A stretch of 44,861 nucleotides of DNA from an uncultured Opitutaceae bacterium (GCA_903891325.1 CAITEC010000022.1:1-44861); one strand, 5' to 3'; positions 31,767-41,696 are shown, counted from the first letter of the stretch. Program-made: numbers and translations. Notes: a model not told the origin generated them from the sequence alone.

Positions 31767-32655
31767 GGAACTGAACCAACTCCGGTACGTCGTCGCCGTG
31801 GCCGACAGCGGGAATTTCACCCGGGCTGCGTCGCGCTGTAATGTAGCTCAACCGTCTTTAAGTCAGCAGATTATACAACTTGAGAAGGAGATCGGCCACA
31901 AGCTCTTCCACCGGCTTGGCCGAAAGGCCGTGCCGACCGAGGCGGGAGCCGCATTTTTGGGGAGGGCGCGCCGAATCCTTCAGGAGGTTGATGACGCCTC
32001 GAAGGAGCTGAGCGACAATCCCGCCCTGGAACGCCGGATCATGGTGGGCGCGATTCCGACCCTAGCTCCCTACCTTCTTCCCCACCTTATCGGCCTGTGC
32101 CAGAGCCGCTTCCCCAACCTCCAGGTCAATGTCCGCGAGGACTTCAAGACCGCCCTGATCGAGGCGGTCATCGAGGGGGATCTGGACCTTGCGATCATAG
32201 CCGCCCCGGTCAAGGACCCGCGGCTCCACTCCGAGCCCCTCCTCCAGGAACCCCTGCTGCTCGTGGTGGCGAAGGACCATCCCCTCGCCTCGCGAGCACG
32301 CGTGACGGTGGCCGATCTCGCCGGCGAGACCTTCGCCCTCCTCGGTTCGTCAAGCACCCTGGCCGCGCAGGTGAGGGCGTTTTGCGGCGACAACCACTTC
32401 GAGCCCCGGATCGCCTATCGCTGCGCCCAGGTCGCCACCGTGAAGGCCCTGGTCGCCTGCGGGGTCGGCATCTCGATCCTGCCGCGGATGGCGCAGTCGC
32501 CGGAGGACAGGGACGCGCTGGCCTACATCACGCTTGCAGACGGATCGCCGATGCGCGAACTGGTCGTCATCCGGCACCTCCAGCGCTACCAGACCCGCGG
32601 CGCCGGGCAGTTCCTCGGCCTCCTGCGCGAGTGCACGGACGAGCCAGTGGGGTGA
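31765..32655 (+). CDS. LysR-family regulator, OxyR-like but lacking the peroxidatic Cys
   Basis: A 296-residue protein. The N-terminal winged helix (LNQLRYVVAVADSGNFTRAA, AQPSLSQQIIQLEKEIG) is followed by an effector domain of two Rossmann-like lobes. Overall closeness to OxyR is clear (VKALVACGVGISILPRMA). In E. coli OxyR the redox pair is Cys199 and Cys208. Here the first site is Thr198 in a Gly-Ser-Ser-Ser-Thr stretch while Cys207 (RAFCGDNH) remains, and another Cys occurs at YRCAQV. Peroxide sensing by the standard disulphide is therefore unlikely; an alternative Cys pair or a different signal is possible. The gene is divergent from a small membrane protein. Confidence 0.85.
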   Translation: MELNQLRYVVAVADSGNFTRAASRCNVAQPSLSQQIIQLEKEIGHKLFHRLGRKAVPTEAGAAFLGRARRILQEVDDASKELSDNPALERRIMVGAIPTLAPYLLPHLIGLCQSRFPNLQVNVREDFKTALIEAVIEGDLDLAIIAAPVKDPRLHSEPLLQEPLLLVVAKDHPLASRARVTVADLAGETFALLGSSSTLAAQVRAFCGDNHFEPRIAYRCAQVATVKALVACGVGISILPRMAQSPEDRDALAYITLADGSPMRELVVIRHLQRYQTRGAGQFLGLLRECTDEPVG

Positions 32656-32716
32656 ACACCTTCCCGCTGCTGTTTGCGTTTGCGATGCCCCGCGGGCCGG
32701 TTATCCTCCGATCATC

Positions 32717-33037
32717 ATGATCGACTTGATTAAAAAGTCATTGCTTGCAGGCGCGGGCGCCGCGGCAATCACCAAGGAAAAAGTCGAGCAGGCGCTCGAC
32801 GAATTCGTCCGCCAGGGAAAGGTCACGGCCTCCGATGCCCGCATCATGGCCGACAAGATCGCAGAGCAGGGCCGCCGCGAGTTTGACGAGGTTTGCACCA
32901 CGCTGGGCGCCCGGTTCCGCGACTTCACCGCAAAGTCCGACGAAAAGACCCAGTCCAGGCTCGCCGCCCTTGAGCAGCGGGTGCGCGCGCTCGAGGAAAA
33001 GTCCACCACCCCTCCCACGCGCGCCGGCGAGCCGTGA
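32717..33037 (+). CDS. Phasin-like/coiled-coil protein coupled to UbiB
   Basis: A 106-residue protein, mostly helical. It starts MIDLIKKSLLAGAGAAAITK, then has KVEQALDEFVRQGKVTASDA and a C-terminal coiled coil (SRLAALEQRVRALEEK). Its likeness is to small proteins called phasin or polyhydroxyalkanoate-system proteins, which often precede an AarF/UbiB gene. Its stop overlaps the GTG of the next gene (GTGA, 33034-33037), so translation is coupled. An upstream in-frame ATG at 32534 lies in the LysR gene and is rejected. Confidence 0.72.
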   Translation: MIDLIKKSLLAGAGAAAITKEKVEQALDEFVRQGKVTASDARIMADKIAEQGRREFDEVCTTLGARFRDFTAKSDEKTQSRLAALEQRVRALEEKSTTPPTRAGEP

Positions 33038-34713
33038 AGCCGCTGAATCTCTTCAGCCACGCTGTCCGGGCCAAGGAGATTTTCGGCGTCCTCGCGCGCC
33101 ACGGTTTTGCCGACCTGGTCGACCTGCTCGACCTGCCCCTGGGCATCCGGCAGCGGCTGGTCTCCCGGCCCCAGCCCCAGAGCACGGCCTGGGAGCGGAT
33201 CCGCCTCGTCCTTGAGGACCTGGGGCCCACCTTCGTAAAGTTCGGCCAGCTCATGAGCATGAGGCCGGACGCCCTGCCGGCCGGGCTCATCCTCGAGCTG
33301 CGCAAGCTCCAGGACGAGGTCCGGCCGATCGGCTTCGCGGAGATCCGCCCAGTCCTGGACGCGGAGCTGCCCGGCGACATCCACGAGATTTTCAGCGAAT
33401 TCAACGAGACACCGGTCGCCTCGGGCTCGCTCGCCCAGGTGTACTTCGCCCGGCTGCGGCCCGCCGCGGACGCCCCGGCCGGGACCCCGGGCCGGCTGGT
33501 GGCCGTGAAGGTGCAGCGCCCCAACATCACGCGGATCGTCCAAACCGACCTGGATCTGGCGGGGTGGCTGATCAGCCAGCTCCACAGCCGGATGACCAGC
33601 CTTCAGCCCTACGACCTTCCGGCCGTTTTTGCGGAGGTGAGGGTCGGGATGCAGCGCGAGCTCGATTTTGCCAATGAGGCCCGCAACCAGGAGTATTTCA
33701 ACGCCCTCAATCCCTACGGCGACCGCGTGTTCGCGCCCGCGGTCGTGGCGGGCTTCACGACCAGCCGGCTGATCGTGATGGAGAGGATCGACGGCACGCC
33801 GGTTGGAAGGGTCGCCCTGGACCCCGAGGTCTCGCGGGACCTGGCCAAGCTCGGAGCCCGGTCGCTCCTGCACCAGGTCCTGGTCGCCGGGTTTTTCCAC
33901 GCCGATCCCCACGCGGGCAACGTGATGGTCACGACCGACGGGCGGCTCTGCTTCCTGGACTGGGGCCTGGCCGGGCACCTCACCCGGCGGCTGCGCTACG
34001 CGCTGGCGGACTTCTGGGTCGCCGCCGTCGAGCAGGACGCCGAGCAGGTCGTGCAGGTCGCCGCCAACCTCGCGCCCTCCGACGTGCTGCTCGACCTGAG
34101 GATGATGGAGAAGGAGGTGACGCTCGCCCTTCGCGAGGAGCTCAATTTCGCGATCGGGCACCAGGAGCTCGGGCGGGCGATGCTCAAGCTGCTCTTCATC
34201 TTCGGCCGCCACGGCATCCCCCTCTCCCGGGACTACTCGCTGATGGCCAAGGCGGTCCTGGCGATCGAGGAAGTCGGCCGGGCGCTCGATCCTGATTTTG
34301 ACATCCGCAGCCAGGCCGGCCCGGTCCTCCGCGAGCTCCAGCGGGAGCGAATGGGCCCCAAAACGATCATTCGCCAGGCCCGGGATTTTTTCCGGGCCGG
34401 CGTCTCGGTTCTCCAGGATCTCCCCGGGGGCCTGCACCGGCTGATCCGCCGGGTCGAGCACGACAACCTGACGCTCAACCTGGAGCACCGGGGACTGGGC
34501 GGCCTCCAGGACGCCCTCGCCAAGTCCGCCAATCGGATCGCGCTGGGGGTTGTCATCGGGTCGCTGATCATCGGGTCCTCGCTCATCGTCACCGCCCGGA
34601 TCCCGCCCCTGGTCCACGGCTATCCCGTCCTGGGCATCACCGGGTACCTGCTCTCCGCAGCCCTGGGCTTCTACGTCATCTGGGACATCATCCGGCACGG
34701 CCGGCACAAATGA
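33034..34713 (+). CDS. UbiB/AarF (ABC1) atypical kinase-like protein
   Basis: A 559-residue protein starting at GTG. LGPTFVKFGQLMSMRPDALP is the family's KxGQ region that covers the active site. PVASGSLAQVYFARL is the Ala-rich loop, VAVKVQRPNI carries the ATP-site Lys, and GFFHADPHAGNVMV the catalytic loop. The metal motif is LDWGLAGHL (DWG in place of DFG). Two membrane helices close the protein (GVVIGSLIIGSSLIVTA and YLLSAALGFYVIW). Relatives are needed for ubiquinone synthesis or lipid handling and are ATPases rather than protein kinases. The phasin-like partner is encoded just before. Confidence 0.9.
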   Translation: MKPLNLFSHAVRAKEIFGVLARHGFADLVDLLDLPLGIRQRLVSRPQPQSTAWERIRLVLEDLGPTFVKFGQLMSMRPDALPAGLILELRKLQDEVRPIGFAEIRPVLDAELPGDIHEIFSEFNETPVASGSLAQVYFARLRPAADAPAGTPGRLVAVKVQRPNITRIVQTDLDLAGWLISQLHSRMTSLQPYDLPAVFAEVRVGMQRELDFANEARNQEYFNALNPYGDRVFAPAVVAGFTTSRLIVMERIDGTPVGRVALDPEVSRDLAKLGARSLLHQVLVAGFFHADPHAGNVMVTTDGRLCFLDWGLAGHLTRRLRYALADFWVAAVEQDAEQVVQVAANLAPSDVLLDLRMMEKEVTLALREELNFAIGHQELGRAMLKLLFIFGRHGIPLSRDYSLMAKAVLAIEEVGRALDPDFDIRSQAGPVLRELQRERMGPKTIIRQARDFFRAGVSVLQDLPGGLHRLIRRVEHDNLTLNLEHRGLGGLQDALAKSANRIALGVVIGSLIIGSSLIVTARIPPLVHGYPVLGITGYLLSAALGFYVIWDIIRHGRHK

Positions 34714-34740
34714 ACCCCGATGACTCGCCCCTCATGGCAA

Positions 34741-34766
34741 GGCGGGGCCGCTTTCGCGGCCCCGCC
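34741..34766 (+). terminator. GC-rich hairpin after the UbiB-like gene
   Basis: A perfect 11-base stem ggcggggccgc/gcggccccgcc encloses loop tttc, 28 bases after the stop. No T run follows, so it may slow or end transcription with help, or protect the mRNA end. A smaller hairpin cgcggc/gccgcg lies at 34794-34808 ahead of the next gene. Confidence 0.55.
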
Positions 34767-34863
34767 AGGTCCAGCTTCAACTTAAGCAACCCCCGCGGCT
34801 GCGCCGCGTGAATTGCGAAAATATTGACCCTAGCCTCGTATCAGGGTTCCCTATTTCCCCGCC

Positions 34864-36099
34864 ATGCCTCCTCCCTCTGCACAGGAAGCGATCAGCGAAC
34901 CCGCCAGACCGGCAGCGCCGGCCCGCAACACGGACCTTGAAATCAAGGATGCCCAGCTGATCTTTGGGGCCGTGTGGAGCGAGCTTGAGGCCGAGGTCGG
35001 CCGCGAGAAGCTGCGTTTTCCCAAGGAGATCATCCTGCTGGGCGGCGCGCCGGGATCCGGCAAGGGCACCAACACCGAGTTTATCGCCAAGGCGCGCGGG
35101 CTCACCTGCCAGCCCGTCGTGATCAGCGCCCTCCTGGACTCCCCCGATGCCCAGCGGCTCAAAAATGCGGGCAACATGGTCGGGGACCGCGAGGTGATCG
35201 GGCTGCTCCTCAGGGAGCTGCTGCGCCCGGAATACCGCGACGGCGTCATCCTCGACGGATTCCCCCGGACGGGAGTCCAGGTCGAGTGCCTCAAGTTGCT
35301 GGTGGAAAAGATGAACCACCTGCGGAAGGACTTTTTCCACACGCCCTTGGGGATCCACTTTCGCCAGCCGACCATCCACATCATGGTCCTGTTTGTCGAC
35401 GAGAAGACGAGCATCGCCCGGCAGATGCAGCGCGGCGTCAAGGTGCGCGCCCACAACCAGGAAGTCCGGCGGACGGGGGTCGGGACCCTCCAGGAGGAGC
35501 GGATCACCGACTTCGACGAGGCGCTCGCGCAGCGGCGATACCAGGTCTTCAAGGAGCAGACCTGGGAGGCCCTCCAGCAGCTCAAGGAAATCTTCCACTA
35601 CCATTTCATAAATGCGGAGGACAAGATCGCGGAGGTTGAGCAGCACATCCTCAAGGAACTCGAGTACCAGAGCACGCTTGAGCTCGACCCGCTCACCGTC
35701 GACCGCCTCCGCAAGATACCGGTGGCCAAGGAGACCATCGTCCACGCCCGCCAGGAAATGGTGAAACGGCTGGACATTTACGAACTGGAGCATCCTGAAC
35801 TTTTCCAGAAAGTCGTGACCTTCATCGAGAAGAAGATGCTGCCGATTGTCCTGCGGCACGCGATCTCCGGCTCGGCGCTGGTGAACACGGAGGACACGCT
35901 GCTGGAGGACCCCCTGGCGCTGGCGATGCTGATCGACGTCTTCTCCGAGCGCGGCTACCACGCGGTCGTGGACATCCATCGGATCGAGGTCCCTGAGCGG
36001 GTCGACCTGACCACCGGGGCGATCACCTGCCGGGTGAAGAAAGTGTACCGGATCCAGATACACTTCCAGGGGTCGGAGATCCGAAGATCATTGGGCTGA
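34864..36099 (+). CDS. Adenylate kinase-family protein with long N- and C-terminal extensions
   Basis: A 411-residue protein, nearly twice the length of normal Adk. Residues 1-55 are an added head. The P-loop is GGAPGSGKGT at 60-69 (Lys67). ILDGFPRTGVQVECLKLLVE holds the DGFPRT motif at 131-136, which binds AMP. The LID-like part near 195-225 has VRAHNQEVRRTGVGTLQEER and no zinc Cys. Residues about 270-411 form an extra domain with helices then beta strands (VTFIEKKMLPIVLRHAISG, GYHAVVDIHRIEVPERVDL, RVKKVYRIQIHFQG). I know no function for it. The core probably phosphorylates AMP or another NMP. Whether it is the main cellular Adk cannot be told. It is followed by a convergent efflux operon. 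Confidence 0.82.
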   Translation: MPPPSAQEAISEPARPAAPARNTDLEIKDAQLIFGAVWSELEAEVGREKLRFPKEIILLGGAPGSGKGTNTEFIAKARGLTCQPVVISALLDSPDAQRLKNAGNMVGDREVIGLLLRELLRPEYRDGVILDGFPRTGVQVECLKLLVEKMNHLRKDFFHTPLGIHFRQPTIHIMVLFVDEKTSIARQMQRGVKVRAHNQEVRRTGVGTLQEERITDFDEALAQRRYQVFKEQTWEALQQLKEIFHYHFINAEDKIAEVEQHILKELEYQSTLELDPLTVDRLRKIPVAKETIVHARQEMVKRLDIYELEHPELFQKVVTFIEKKMLPIVLRHAISGSALVNTEDTLLEDPLALAMLIDVFSERGYHAVVDIHRIEVPERVDLTTGAITCRVKKVYRIQIHFQGSEIRRSLG

Positions 36100-36138
36100 A
36101 ATTGGCAACCGGAGATAAGGCGCGGCTAAGAAGGGATC

Positions 36139-37371
36139 CTATTCGTAGCGCAGTGCATCGATCGGATCCATCTTCGCCGCGCGGAGGGCGGGGTAGAAGC
36201 CGAAGCCCACGCCGATCCCGGTGCACACGAGGAGCCCGGCAAGGGCCCAGCCCCACGGGAACACGATGCCCGCATTGAGCTTCGAGGCCGCGATGTCGCC
36301 GGCGACGACCCCCAGGAGGATGCCGGCGAGCCCGCCGGCCACGGAGAGCACCACGGCCTCGACAAGGAACTGGGCGAGAATGTTCACCCGCCGGGCGCCG
36401 ATCGACTTGCGCACCCCGATCTCCTTCGTGCGCTCCGTCACGCTCACGAGCATGATGTTCATGATCCCCACGCCCGAGGCCAGGAGCGCGATCGCGCTGA
36501 CGACGAAGGCGCCCTCGCTCACCGAATCGGCCACCTGCGCAAAGGCGGCGACCAGCGAGTCGTTTGAATAGACGTCAAAGTCGTTCTCGGCCTCCGGCGG
36601 GAGCTTCCGGGCCAGGCGCATGGCGATGATCCCCTGCGCCAGGGTGTCCCCGTAGGCCGCCTGGGACTCGGCCTGGGTCGCGATGTTGATGCTGGAGTGC
36701 TTGATCCCGTTGTCCTCCAGGAAGCGGGAAATGGGGACCATGACTATCTCGTCCTGGTCCCAGCCGAAGGACGTGCCCTTCTTTGCAAAGGTCCCGATCA
36801 CCGTGTAGATGTGCTTGTTCACCTTGATCGACCGGCCGAGCGGGGACTCGGACGGGAAGAGCGCGGCGAGGACTGTCTGGCCGACGATCGCGACCGGGCG
36901 GCGCAGCTCGACGTCGGCCGCCGTGAAGTTGCGTCCCGCGTCGATGCTCTCCTGATTCGCGGCAAGGAAGTTCTCGTCGGTGCCGCCGTAGTCCAGGTTG
37001 GGGCTGCTCTGCCGCCCGGCGTAGAACGCCTGGCCGTCGCCCCAGCTGACGAGGCGCACGACGTCCGTCGTGCCGGCCATCAGGGCGCGGTAGCGCTGCG
37101 CCTCCGCGTAGGTGATCGGCCGGCGCTTCCGGTACTTCTCCCGGTTGAATCCGCCGACCTGGATGCCGGTCGGCCACTTGGATATCTGGAAGACATTTGA
37201 TCCGAGGAAGCTCAGGCCCGTCTCAACCGAGGTGCGCAGGGCGGAGACCGCGGTCATGACGCCGATCACCGAGAAGACGCCGATCGTGATCCCGCCCATG
37301 GTCAGGATCGACCGGAGCTTGTGGACGCCGAGCGAGGCGAGCGCCATGCGGATGACTTCGGAGGGGTTCAT
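36139..37371 (-). CDS. MacB-type ABC transporter permease (second)
   Basis: A 410-residue protein from the ATG at 37371, which overlaps the stop of the preceding permease (ATGA). One membrane helix near 20-45 (GGITIGVFSVIGVMTAVSAL), a large periplasmic MacB_PCD domain (60-275) and a C-terminal FtsX domain of three helices (ISAIALLASGVGIMNIMLVS then TERTKEIGVRKSIGARR) give the usual MacB build. Frame entries upstream of the ATG belong to the neighbouring gene. MacB proteins do not form a channel but use ATP to push substrates taken from the periplasm. This operon has two of them and one ATPase, so a heterodimer is likely. Confidence 0.88.
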   Translation of the reverse strand: MNPSEVIRMALASLGVHKLRSILTMGGITIGVFSVIGVMTAVSALRTSVETGLSFLGSNVFQISKWPTGIQVGGFNREKYRKRRPITYAEAQRYRALMAGTTDVVRLVSWGDGQAFYAGRQSSPNLDYGGTDENFLAANQESIDAGRNFTAADVELRRPVAIVGQTVLAALFPSESPLGRSIKVNKHIYTVIGTFAKKGTSFGWDQDEIVMVPISRFLEDNGIKHSSINIATQAESQAAYGDTLAQGIIAMRLARKLPPEAENDFDVYSNDSLVAAFAQVADSVSEGAFVVSAIALLASGVGIMNIMLVSVTERTKEIGVRKSIGARRVNILAQFLVEAVVLSVAGGLAGILLGVVAGDIAASKLNAGIVFPWGWALAGLLVCTGIGVGFGFYPALRAAKMDPIDALRYE

Positions 37372-38612
37372 TCGTAGCGGAGGGCGTCCACCGGGTCCAG
37401 GCGCGAGGCGCCCAGCGCCGGGGCGAACCCCGCGAGGACCCCGGTGACGACCGAGACAAGCATGCTGATCGCGATCAGGGTGAAGGAGAGGTCCACGGGG
37501 AGGTTCGGCAGGGACTTTGCGATGAAGAGCGATAGGCCGAAGGTGACGGCGACCCCGGCCAGCCCGCCGGCGACGCAGATCGACACCGCCTCGATGAGGA
37601 ACTGCAGGAGGATCGTCCGGCGCCGCGCGCCCAGGGCCTTGCGGGTGCCGATCTCCCGGGTTCGCTCCTTCACGCTCACGAAGGTGATATTCATGATGCC
37701 GATCGCGCCCACGGAAAGGGCCAACCCGGTGATGAAGAGCCCCACCAGCGCGATCACGCGCTTGACCGGGTCGAGCTGGCTCTTGAAGGCCTGCTGCTGG
37801 TTGATTGTGAAATTGTCCCGCTCTCCCGGCAGCTGCCCGCGCACGCGCCGCATCGCCCCGATCAGCTCGTCGACGGCATCGTCCATCCGCGCCGGGTCCC
37901 GCACCTTGACGCGGACCTCGGTTCCCCCGTTGCGCGGCGTCCCGAAGTACTTCCGCGCGGAGGCGATCGTGACGAAGATCTGGTTGTCGTAGCTGAAGCG
38001 CCCGAGGAAGGGACCCTGCCGCGAGAGCACGCCGACGACGCGGTAGGGCTGGCCGCCAAGCATCATCGACTGGCCGACCGCGGGCTGGCCCGGGAACAGC
38101 GTGTCGGCTACGTCGGCGCCGATCACCCCGACCTGCCGGCCGCCGTCGGACTCCTCCGGGGTGAAGAAGCGGCCCTCGACCACGTCGGCCGTGAGGAGCC
38201 GCGCGTAGGCGTAGGTCGTGCCGTCGAGGAAGACGCCGCTGGCCTGGTGGGTGCCGGTCTTCACCGAGACCCCGTAGACGCAGACCGGGACGCTGACCTC
38301 CAGGAGCGAATGCGGCGTCGCCGCGATGATCTTGTTCAGCCGGGCCGCATTCTCGGGGAGAATGGGGGGCCGGTTCACAAAGTTCCACCAGTCCACCATG
38401 TTGGTCCATGGCCACTTGTTCACGTAGAGGACATCGTTGCCGAGCAGGTCGAGGCTGCGCTCGAAGCTCACGTCCATCCCGTGGATCGCCGCCCCCATAA
38501 GCGTGACCGCGGTGATCCCGATGATCACGCCCAGCGCGGTGAGCGCCGAGCGCATCTTGTGGGCGCCGATCTGCGCCAGGGCGATCCGGAAGGCCTCGGT
38601 CAGCTCGTACAT
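37368..38612 (-). CDS. MacB-type ABC transporter permease (first)
   Basis: A 414-residue protein with the same order as its neighbour: first helix (ALGVIIGITAVTLMGAAIHG), periplasmic MacB_PCD domain, then FtsX helices (LSVGAIGIMNITFVSVKERT and REIGTRKALGARRRTILLQF). The EIGTRKALGA motif is the coupling helix that meets the ATPase. It begins 5 bases after the ATPase stop and overlaps the second permease. The two permeases share the fold but differ widely in sequence, so the duplication is old. Confidence 0.88.
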   Translation of the reverse strand: MYELTEAFRIALAQIGAHKMRSALTALGVIIGITAVTLMGAAIHGMDVSFERSLDLLGNDVLYVNKWPWTNMVDWWNFVNRPPILPENAARLNKIIAATPHSLLEVSVPVCVYGVSVKTGTHQASGVFLDGTTYAYARLLTADVVEGRFFTPEESDGGRQVGVIGADVADTLFPGQPAVGQSMMLGGQPYRVVGVLSRQGPFLGRFSYDNQIFVTIASARKYFGTPRNGGTEVRVKVRDPARMDDAVDELIGAMRRVRGQLPGERDNFTINQQQAFKSQLDPVKRVIALVGLFITGLALSVGAIGIMNITFVSVKERTREIGTRKALGARRRTILLQFLIEAVSICVAGGLAGVAVTFGLSLFIAKSLPNLPVDLSFTLIAISMLVSVVTGVLAGFAPALGASRLDPVDALRYE

Positions 38613-38617
38613 GGCGT

Positions 38618-39370
<753 letters not shown>

Positions 39371-39412
39371 GGGATAGGCCGGGCCGGCGAACGCGCGGGC
39401 CCCGGGGCGGGT

Positions 39413-40765
39413 TCAGTTCGCGGCGGGCGGCTTCGGGGCCTCGACCCGCACCTCGCTGCCGTTCTTAAGCGTGCGGCTTATCGCCGCGTAGCTGCCGGAG
39501 ACGATCTCGTCCCCCACCTTCACGCCCCGCTTGATCTCAATGTAGGAGTCGTTGGCAATGCCGGTGTCGACGGTCTGCAGCCGCACCTTTCCGCCCTCCC
39601 GGACGAAGACCACCCGCTGGAGCTGGCCGAGGATCAGCCGGGCCTGCTGCCGCGCCGAGACCGAGCCGGGGGCTGCGGGCTTGCCCTGGGCCTCGGCGGC
39701 CTGGCGCTGCTCCACCTCCTCGGAATTCTTCCCGTCGGCCGCCCGCACCGTGACGCTCTGGATCGGCACGGAGACGACCCCGGTCACGGTCTGGGTCTGG
39801 ATGTCCGCGGTCGCGCTCATCCCGGGGCGGAGGTGGACGTCGCGGTCGGTGACGCGGATCTTGACCATGAAATTGGTGACCTCGTTGCTCGAGCTCGTGG
39901 TGTTGGCCTGCCCGGCCGTCCCGCTCGATGTCGCGCCGGTGTTCTCCGAGGAGCTGGCGATCTCCTTGACCACGCCGGCAAACTTCCGGTCCGGGTAGGC
40001 GTCGATCGAGAGGACGACCGGGTCGCCCGCCTTGACGTTGGGGATGTCGTTCTCGTTCACGTCCACCTGGACCTCCATGTTCGTCAGGTCGGCGACGTCC
40101 ATGATTTCCGTGCCGGTGAAGGAGGACTGGGCGACGACGCGCTCGCCAACCTCCGAGAAGCGCGCGCTGACCACCCCGTCGACGGGGGCGTAGATGACGG
40201 TCTTGGAGAGCGTGTCGCGGGCCTGGTTGAGCAGGCCCTCGGCGGCCTGGACGTTGGCAAGCGCGGAAATGTAGTCGGCCCGCGCCACATCGTAGGCGGT
40301 CTTGTAGGTGACATAGTCGGAGTCGGACACGAGCTTGCGGCGGTGGAGGTCCTCGTACTGGACGAGGTCGGCCCGCGCCTTCTCGACCTTCGCCGCGCTG
40401 TCGATTGACGCCCCCCGGGTCGAGGCGACCGCCGCGGTCTGCTGGTCGACCGACGCCTGGTAGAGGTCCGGCTTGATCCGGACAATGAGCTGGCCCTTCG
40501 TCACCCGGTCGCCGTCGCGAAAGGGAAGCTCGACGATCTCGCCGTAGACCTCCGAGGAGATCTTGACCATCTTCTCCGGCTGGATCTTCCCGGTTGCGGT
40601 CACGACCTGCGTGATCGTGCGGATCGCCGCCGGCTCCGTGGTGATGGGAATTCCCTTCAGCGCCCGCTTGTGCGAGACGGCGAGCCCGATGGCACAGGCG
40701 GCCGCGGCAAGAACCGCGCCGAGGATCAGGTACCTCAGCTTTCGCTTCGATTTTTGCGGGGCCAT
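39413..40765 (-). CDS. Periplasmic adaptor (MacA/HlyD family)
   Basis: A 450-residue protein from the ATG at 40765; an upstream in-frame Met at 40855 lies in the preceding gene and gives a poor N-terminus. The membrane anchor (YLILGAVLAAAACAIGLAVS) is followed by the barrel and lipoyl parts (SSEVYGEIVELPFRDGDRVT, KTVIYAPVDGVVSARFSEVG), an alpha hairpin between them (about 100-180), and a C-terminal membrane-proximal domain. It joins inner-membrane MacB to an outer-membrane channel, which is not in the window. It is 40 bases after the polyphosphate glucokinase stop and may be cotranscribed with it. Confidence 0.92.
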   Translation of the reverse strand: MAPQKSKRKLRYLILGAVLAAAACAIGLAVSHKRALKGIPITTEPAAIRTITQVVTATGKIQPEKMVKISSEVYGEIVELPFRDGDRVTKGQLIVRIKPDLYQASVDQQTAAVASTRGASIDSAAKVEKARADLVQYEDLHRRKLVSDSDYVTYKTAYDVARADYISALANVQAAEGLLNQARDTLSKTVIYAPVDGVVSARFSEVGERVVAQSSFTGTEIMDVADLTNMEVQVDVNENDIPNVKAGDPVVLSIDAYPDRKFAGVVKEIASSSENTGATSSGTAGQANTTSSSNEVTNFMVKIRVTDRDVHLRPGMSATADIQTQTVTGVVSVPIQSVTVRAADGKNSEEVEQRQAAEAQGKPAAPGSVSARQQARLILGQLQRVVFVREGGKVRLQTVDTGIANDSYIEIKRGVKVGDEIVSGSYAAISRTLKNGSEVRVEAPKPPAAN

Positions 40766-40805
40766 TTTCCTAATACAGGCAAAGATACGGAAAGTTGCAC
40801 GAAAG

Positions 40806-41567
40806 TTATTTCCGCCGCGCCGGGCGGGGCCCCGGGGCCGCCCCGGCCGCCGCAAGGGCCGCCCCGACGATCCCGGCCTCGTTGAGAAAGGCGGCCGGAA
40901 CCATCCGGGCGCGGGTCTTCACGAAGGGGAAGAACTTCCGGTGCTTCGCGCTCACCCCGCCGCCGATGATGATCAATTCGGGCCAGACCATGAGCTCGAG
41001 GATCGCCAGGTATTCGGTGAGCCGCCGCCCCCAGTCCTTCCAGGTAAGGTTGCGCGCCTTGCGGACGGAAGCGGCCACGCGCTTTTCGGCCGACCGGCCC
41101 CGCAGGGGGAGGTGCCCAAACTCGCACGGGACGACCACCCCGTGGTATCCGATCGCCGAGCCCACCCCGGTGCCGAGCGTCAGGAGGAGGGTCTTGCCCG
41201 TGAACCCCGCCCCCGCCCCGAAGCGCATCTCGGCGGTGGCCGCCGCGGCCGCGTCGTTGATCAGGGTGACGGGGCATTTGGCGGCCTTCGCGAAGAGGCT
41301 CGCCCCGTCGATCCCCGAAAATCCCGGATGGAGGTTCGCGGCCGTCAGGATCTTCTTCCCGTAGATGACCCCGGGGAAGCCGACCCCGATCGGGCCGCTC
41401 CACTTGAACTGCCGCGCGATGTCGGCGATCGCCGCGGCCATCTTCGCCGGCGAGAGGGAAACCGGGGTCGCGGTGCGGATCCGCTCGGCGACGAGCCGGC
41501 CGGTTTCCAGGTCGACGAGGGCTCCCTTGACCGCGGAGCCGCCGATGTCGATGCCGAGAGCCTTCAT
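40806..41567 (-). CDS. ppgK: ROK-family polyphosphate glucokinase
   Basis: A 253-residue protein. ALGIDIGGSAVKGALVDLET is the phosphate-1 motif, VTLINDAAAAATAEMRFGAG holds the catalytic Asp, and LLLTLGTGVGSAIGYHG the phosphate-2 motif. The ROK metal motif is reduced to CEFGHLPLRG without the zinc Cys cluster, as in PpgK. LNEAGIVGAALAA closes the fold. The closest family type uses polyphosphate (and often ATP) to phosphorylate glucose. Glucose from the glycosidase cassette in this window could feed it. The end runs into the efflux adaptor gene. Confidence 0.85.
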   Translation of the reverse strand: MKALGIDIGGSAVKGALVDLETGRLVAERIRTATPVSLSPAKMAAAIADIARQFKWSGPIGVGFPGVIYGKKILTAANLHPGFSGIDGASLFAKAAKCPVTLINDAAAAATAEMRFGAGAGFTGKTLLLTLGTGVGSAIGYHGVVVPCEFGHLPLRGRSAEKRVAASVRKARNLTWKDWGRRLTEYLAILELMVWPELIIIGGGVSAKHRKFFPFVKTRARMVPAAFLNEAGIVGAALAAAGAAPGPRPARRK

Positions 41568-41623
41568 CCGGAAAGTGACAGCGCACGCGGGGCGGGTGAC
41601 AAGTATTTTCGGCCGCGTATGAA

Positions 41624-41696
41624 GGTGGAGCGGGACCTCCGGGCGCGCTGGTTTGGAACTATCGTCGCACAGCGCGCTCGGAGTTCGCGCTCCACC
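41624..41696. repeat. Palindromic repeat family C, copy 1
   Basis: Arms of 26 bases (41624-41649 and 41671-41696) are near-perfect complements starting ggtggagcgggacctcc and ending cgcgctccacc. The 21-base middle contains gaactatcgtcgcac. The same arms recur at 44794-44861. It lies in the 198-base gap between divergent ppgK and the peptide-binding lipoprotein, so both promoters must lie close to it. Confidence 0.8.

Noticed and set aside
34805-34863. Promoter before the adenylate kinase gene (ttgacc near 34825)
   Set aside because: A -35-like hexamer is present but no fitting -10 hexamer at 16-18 bases, so I do not list it.
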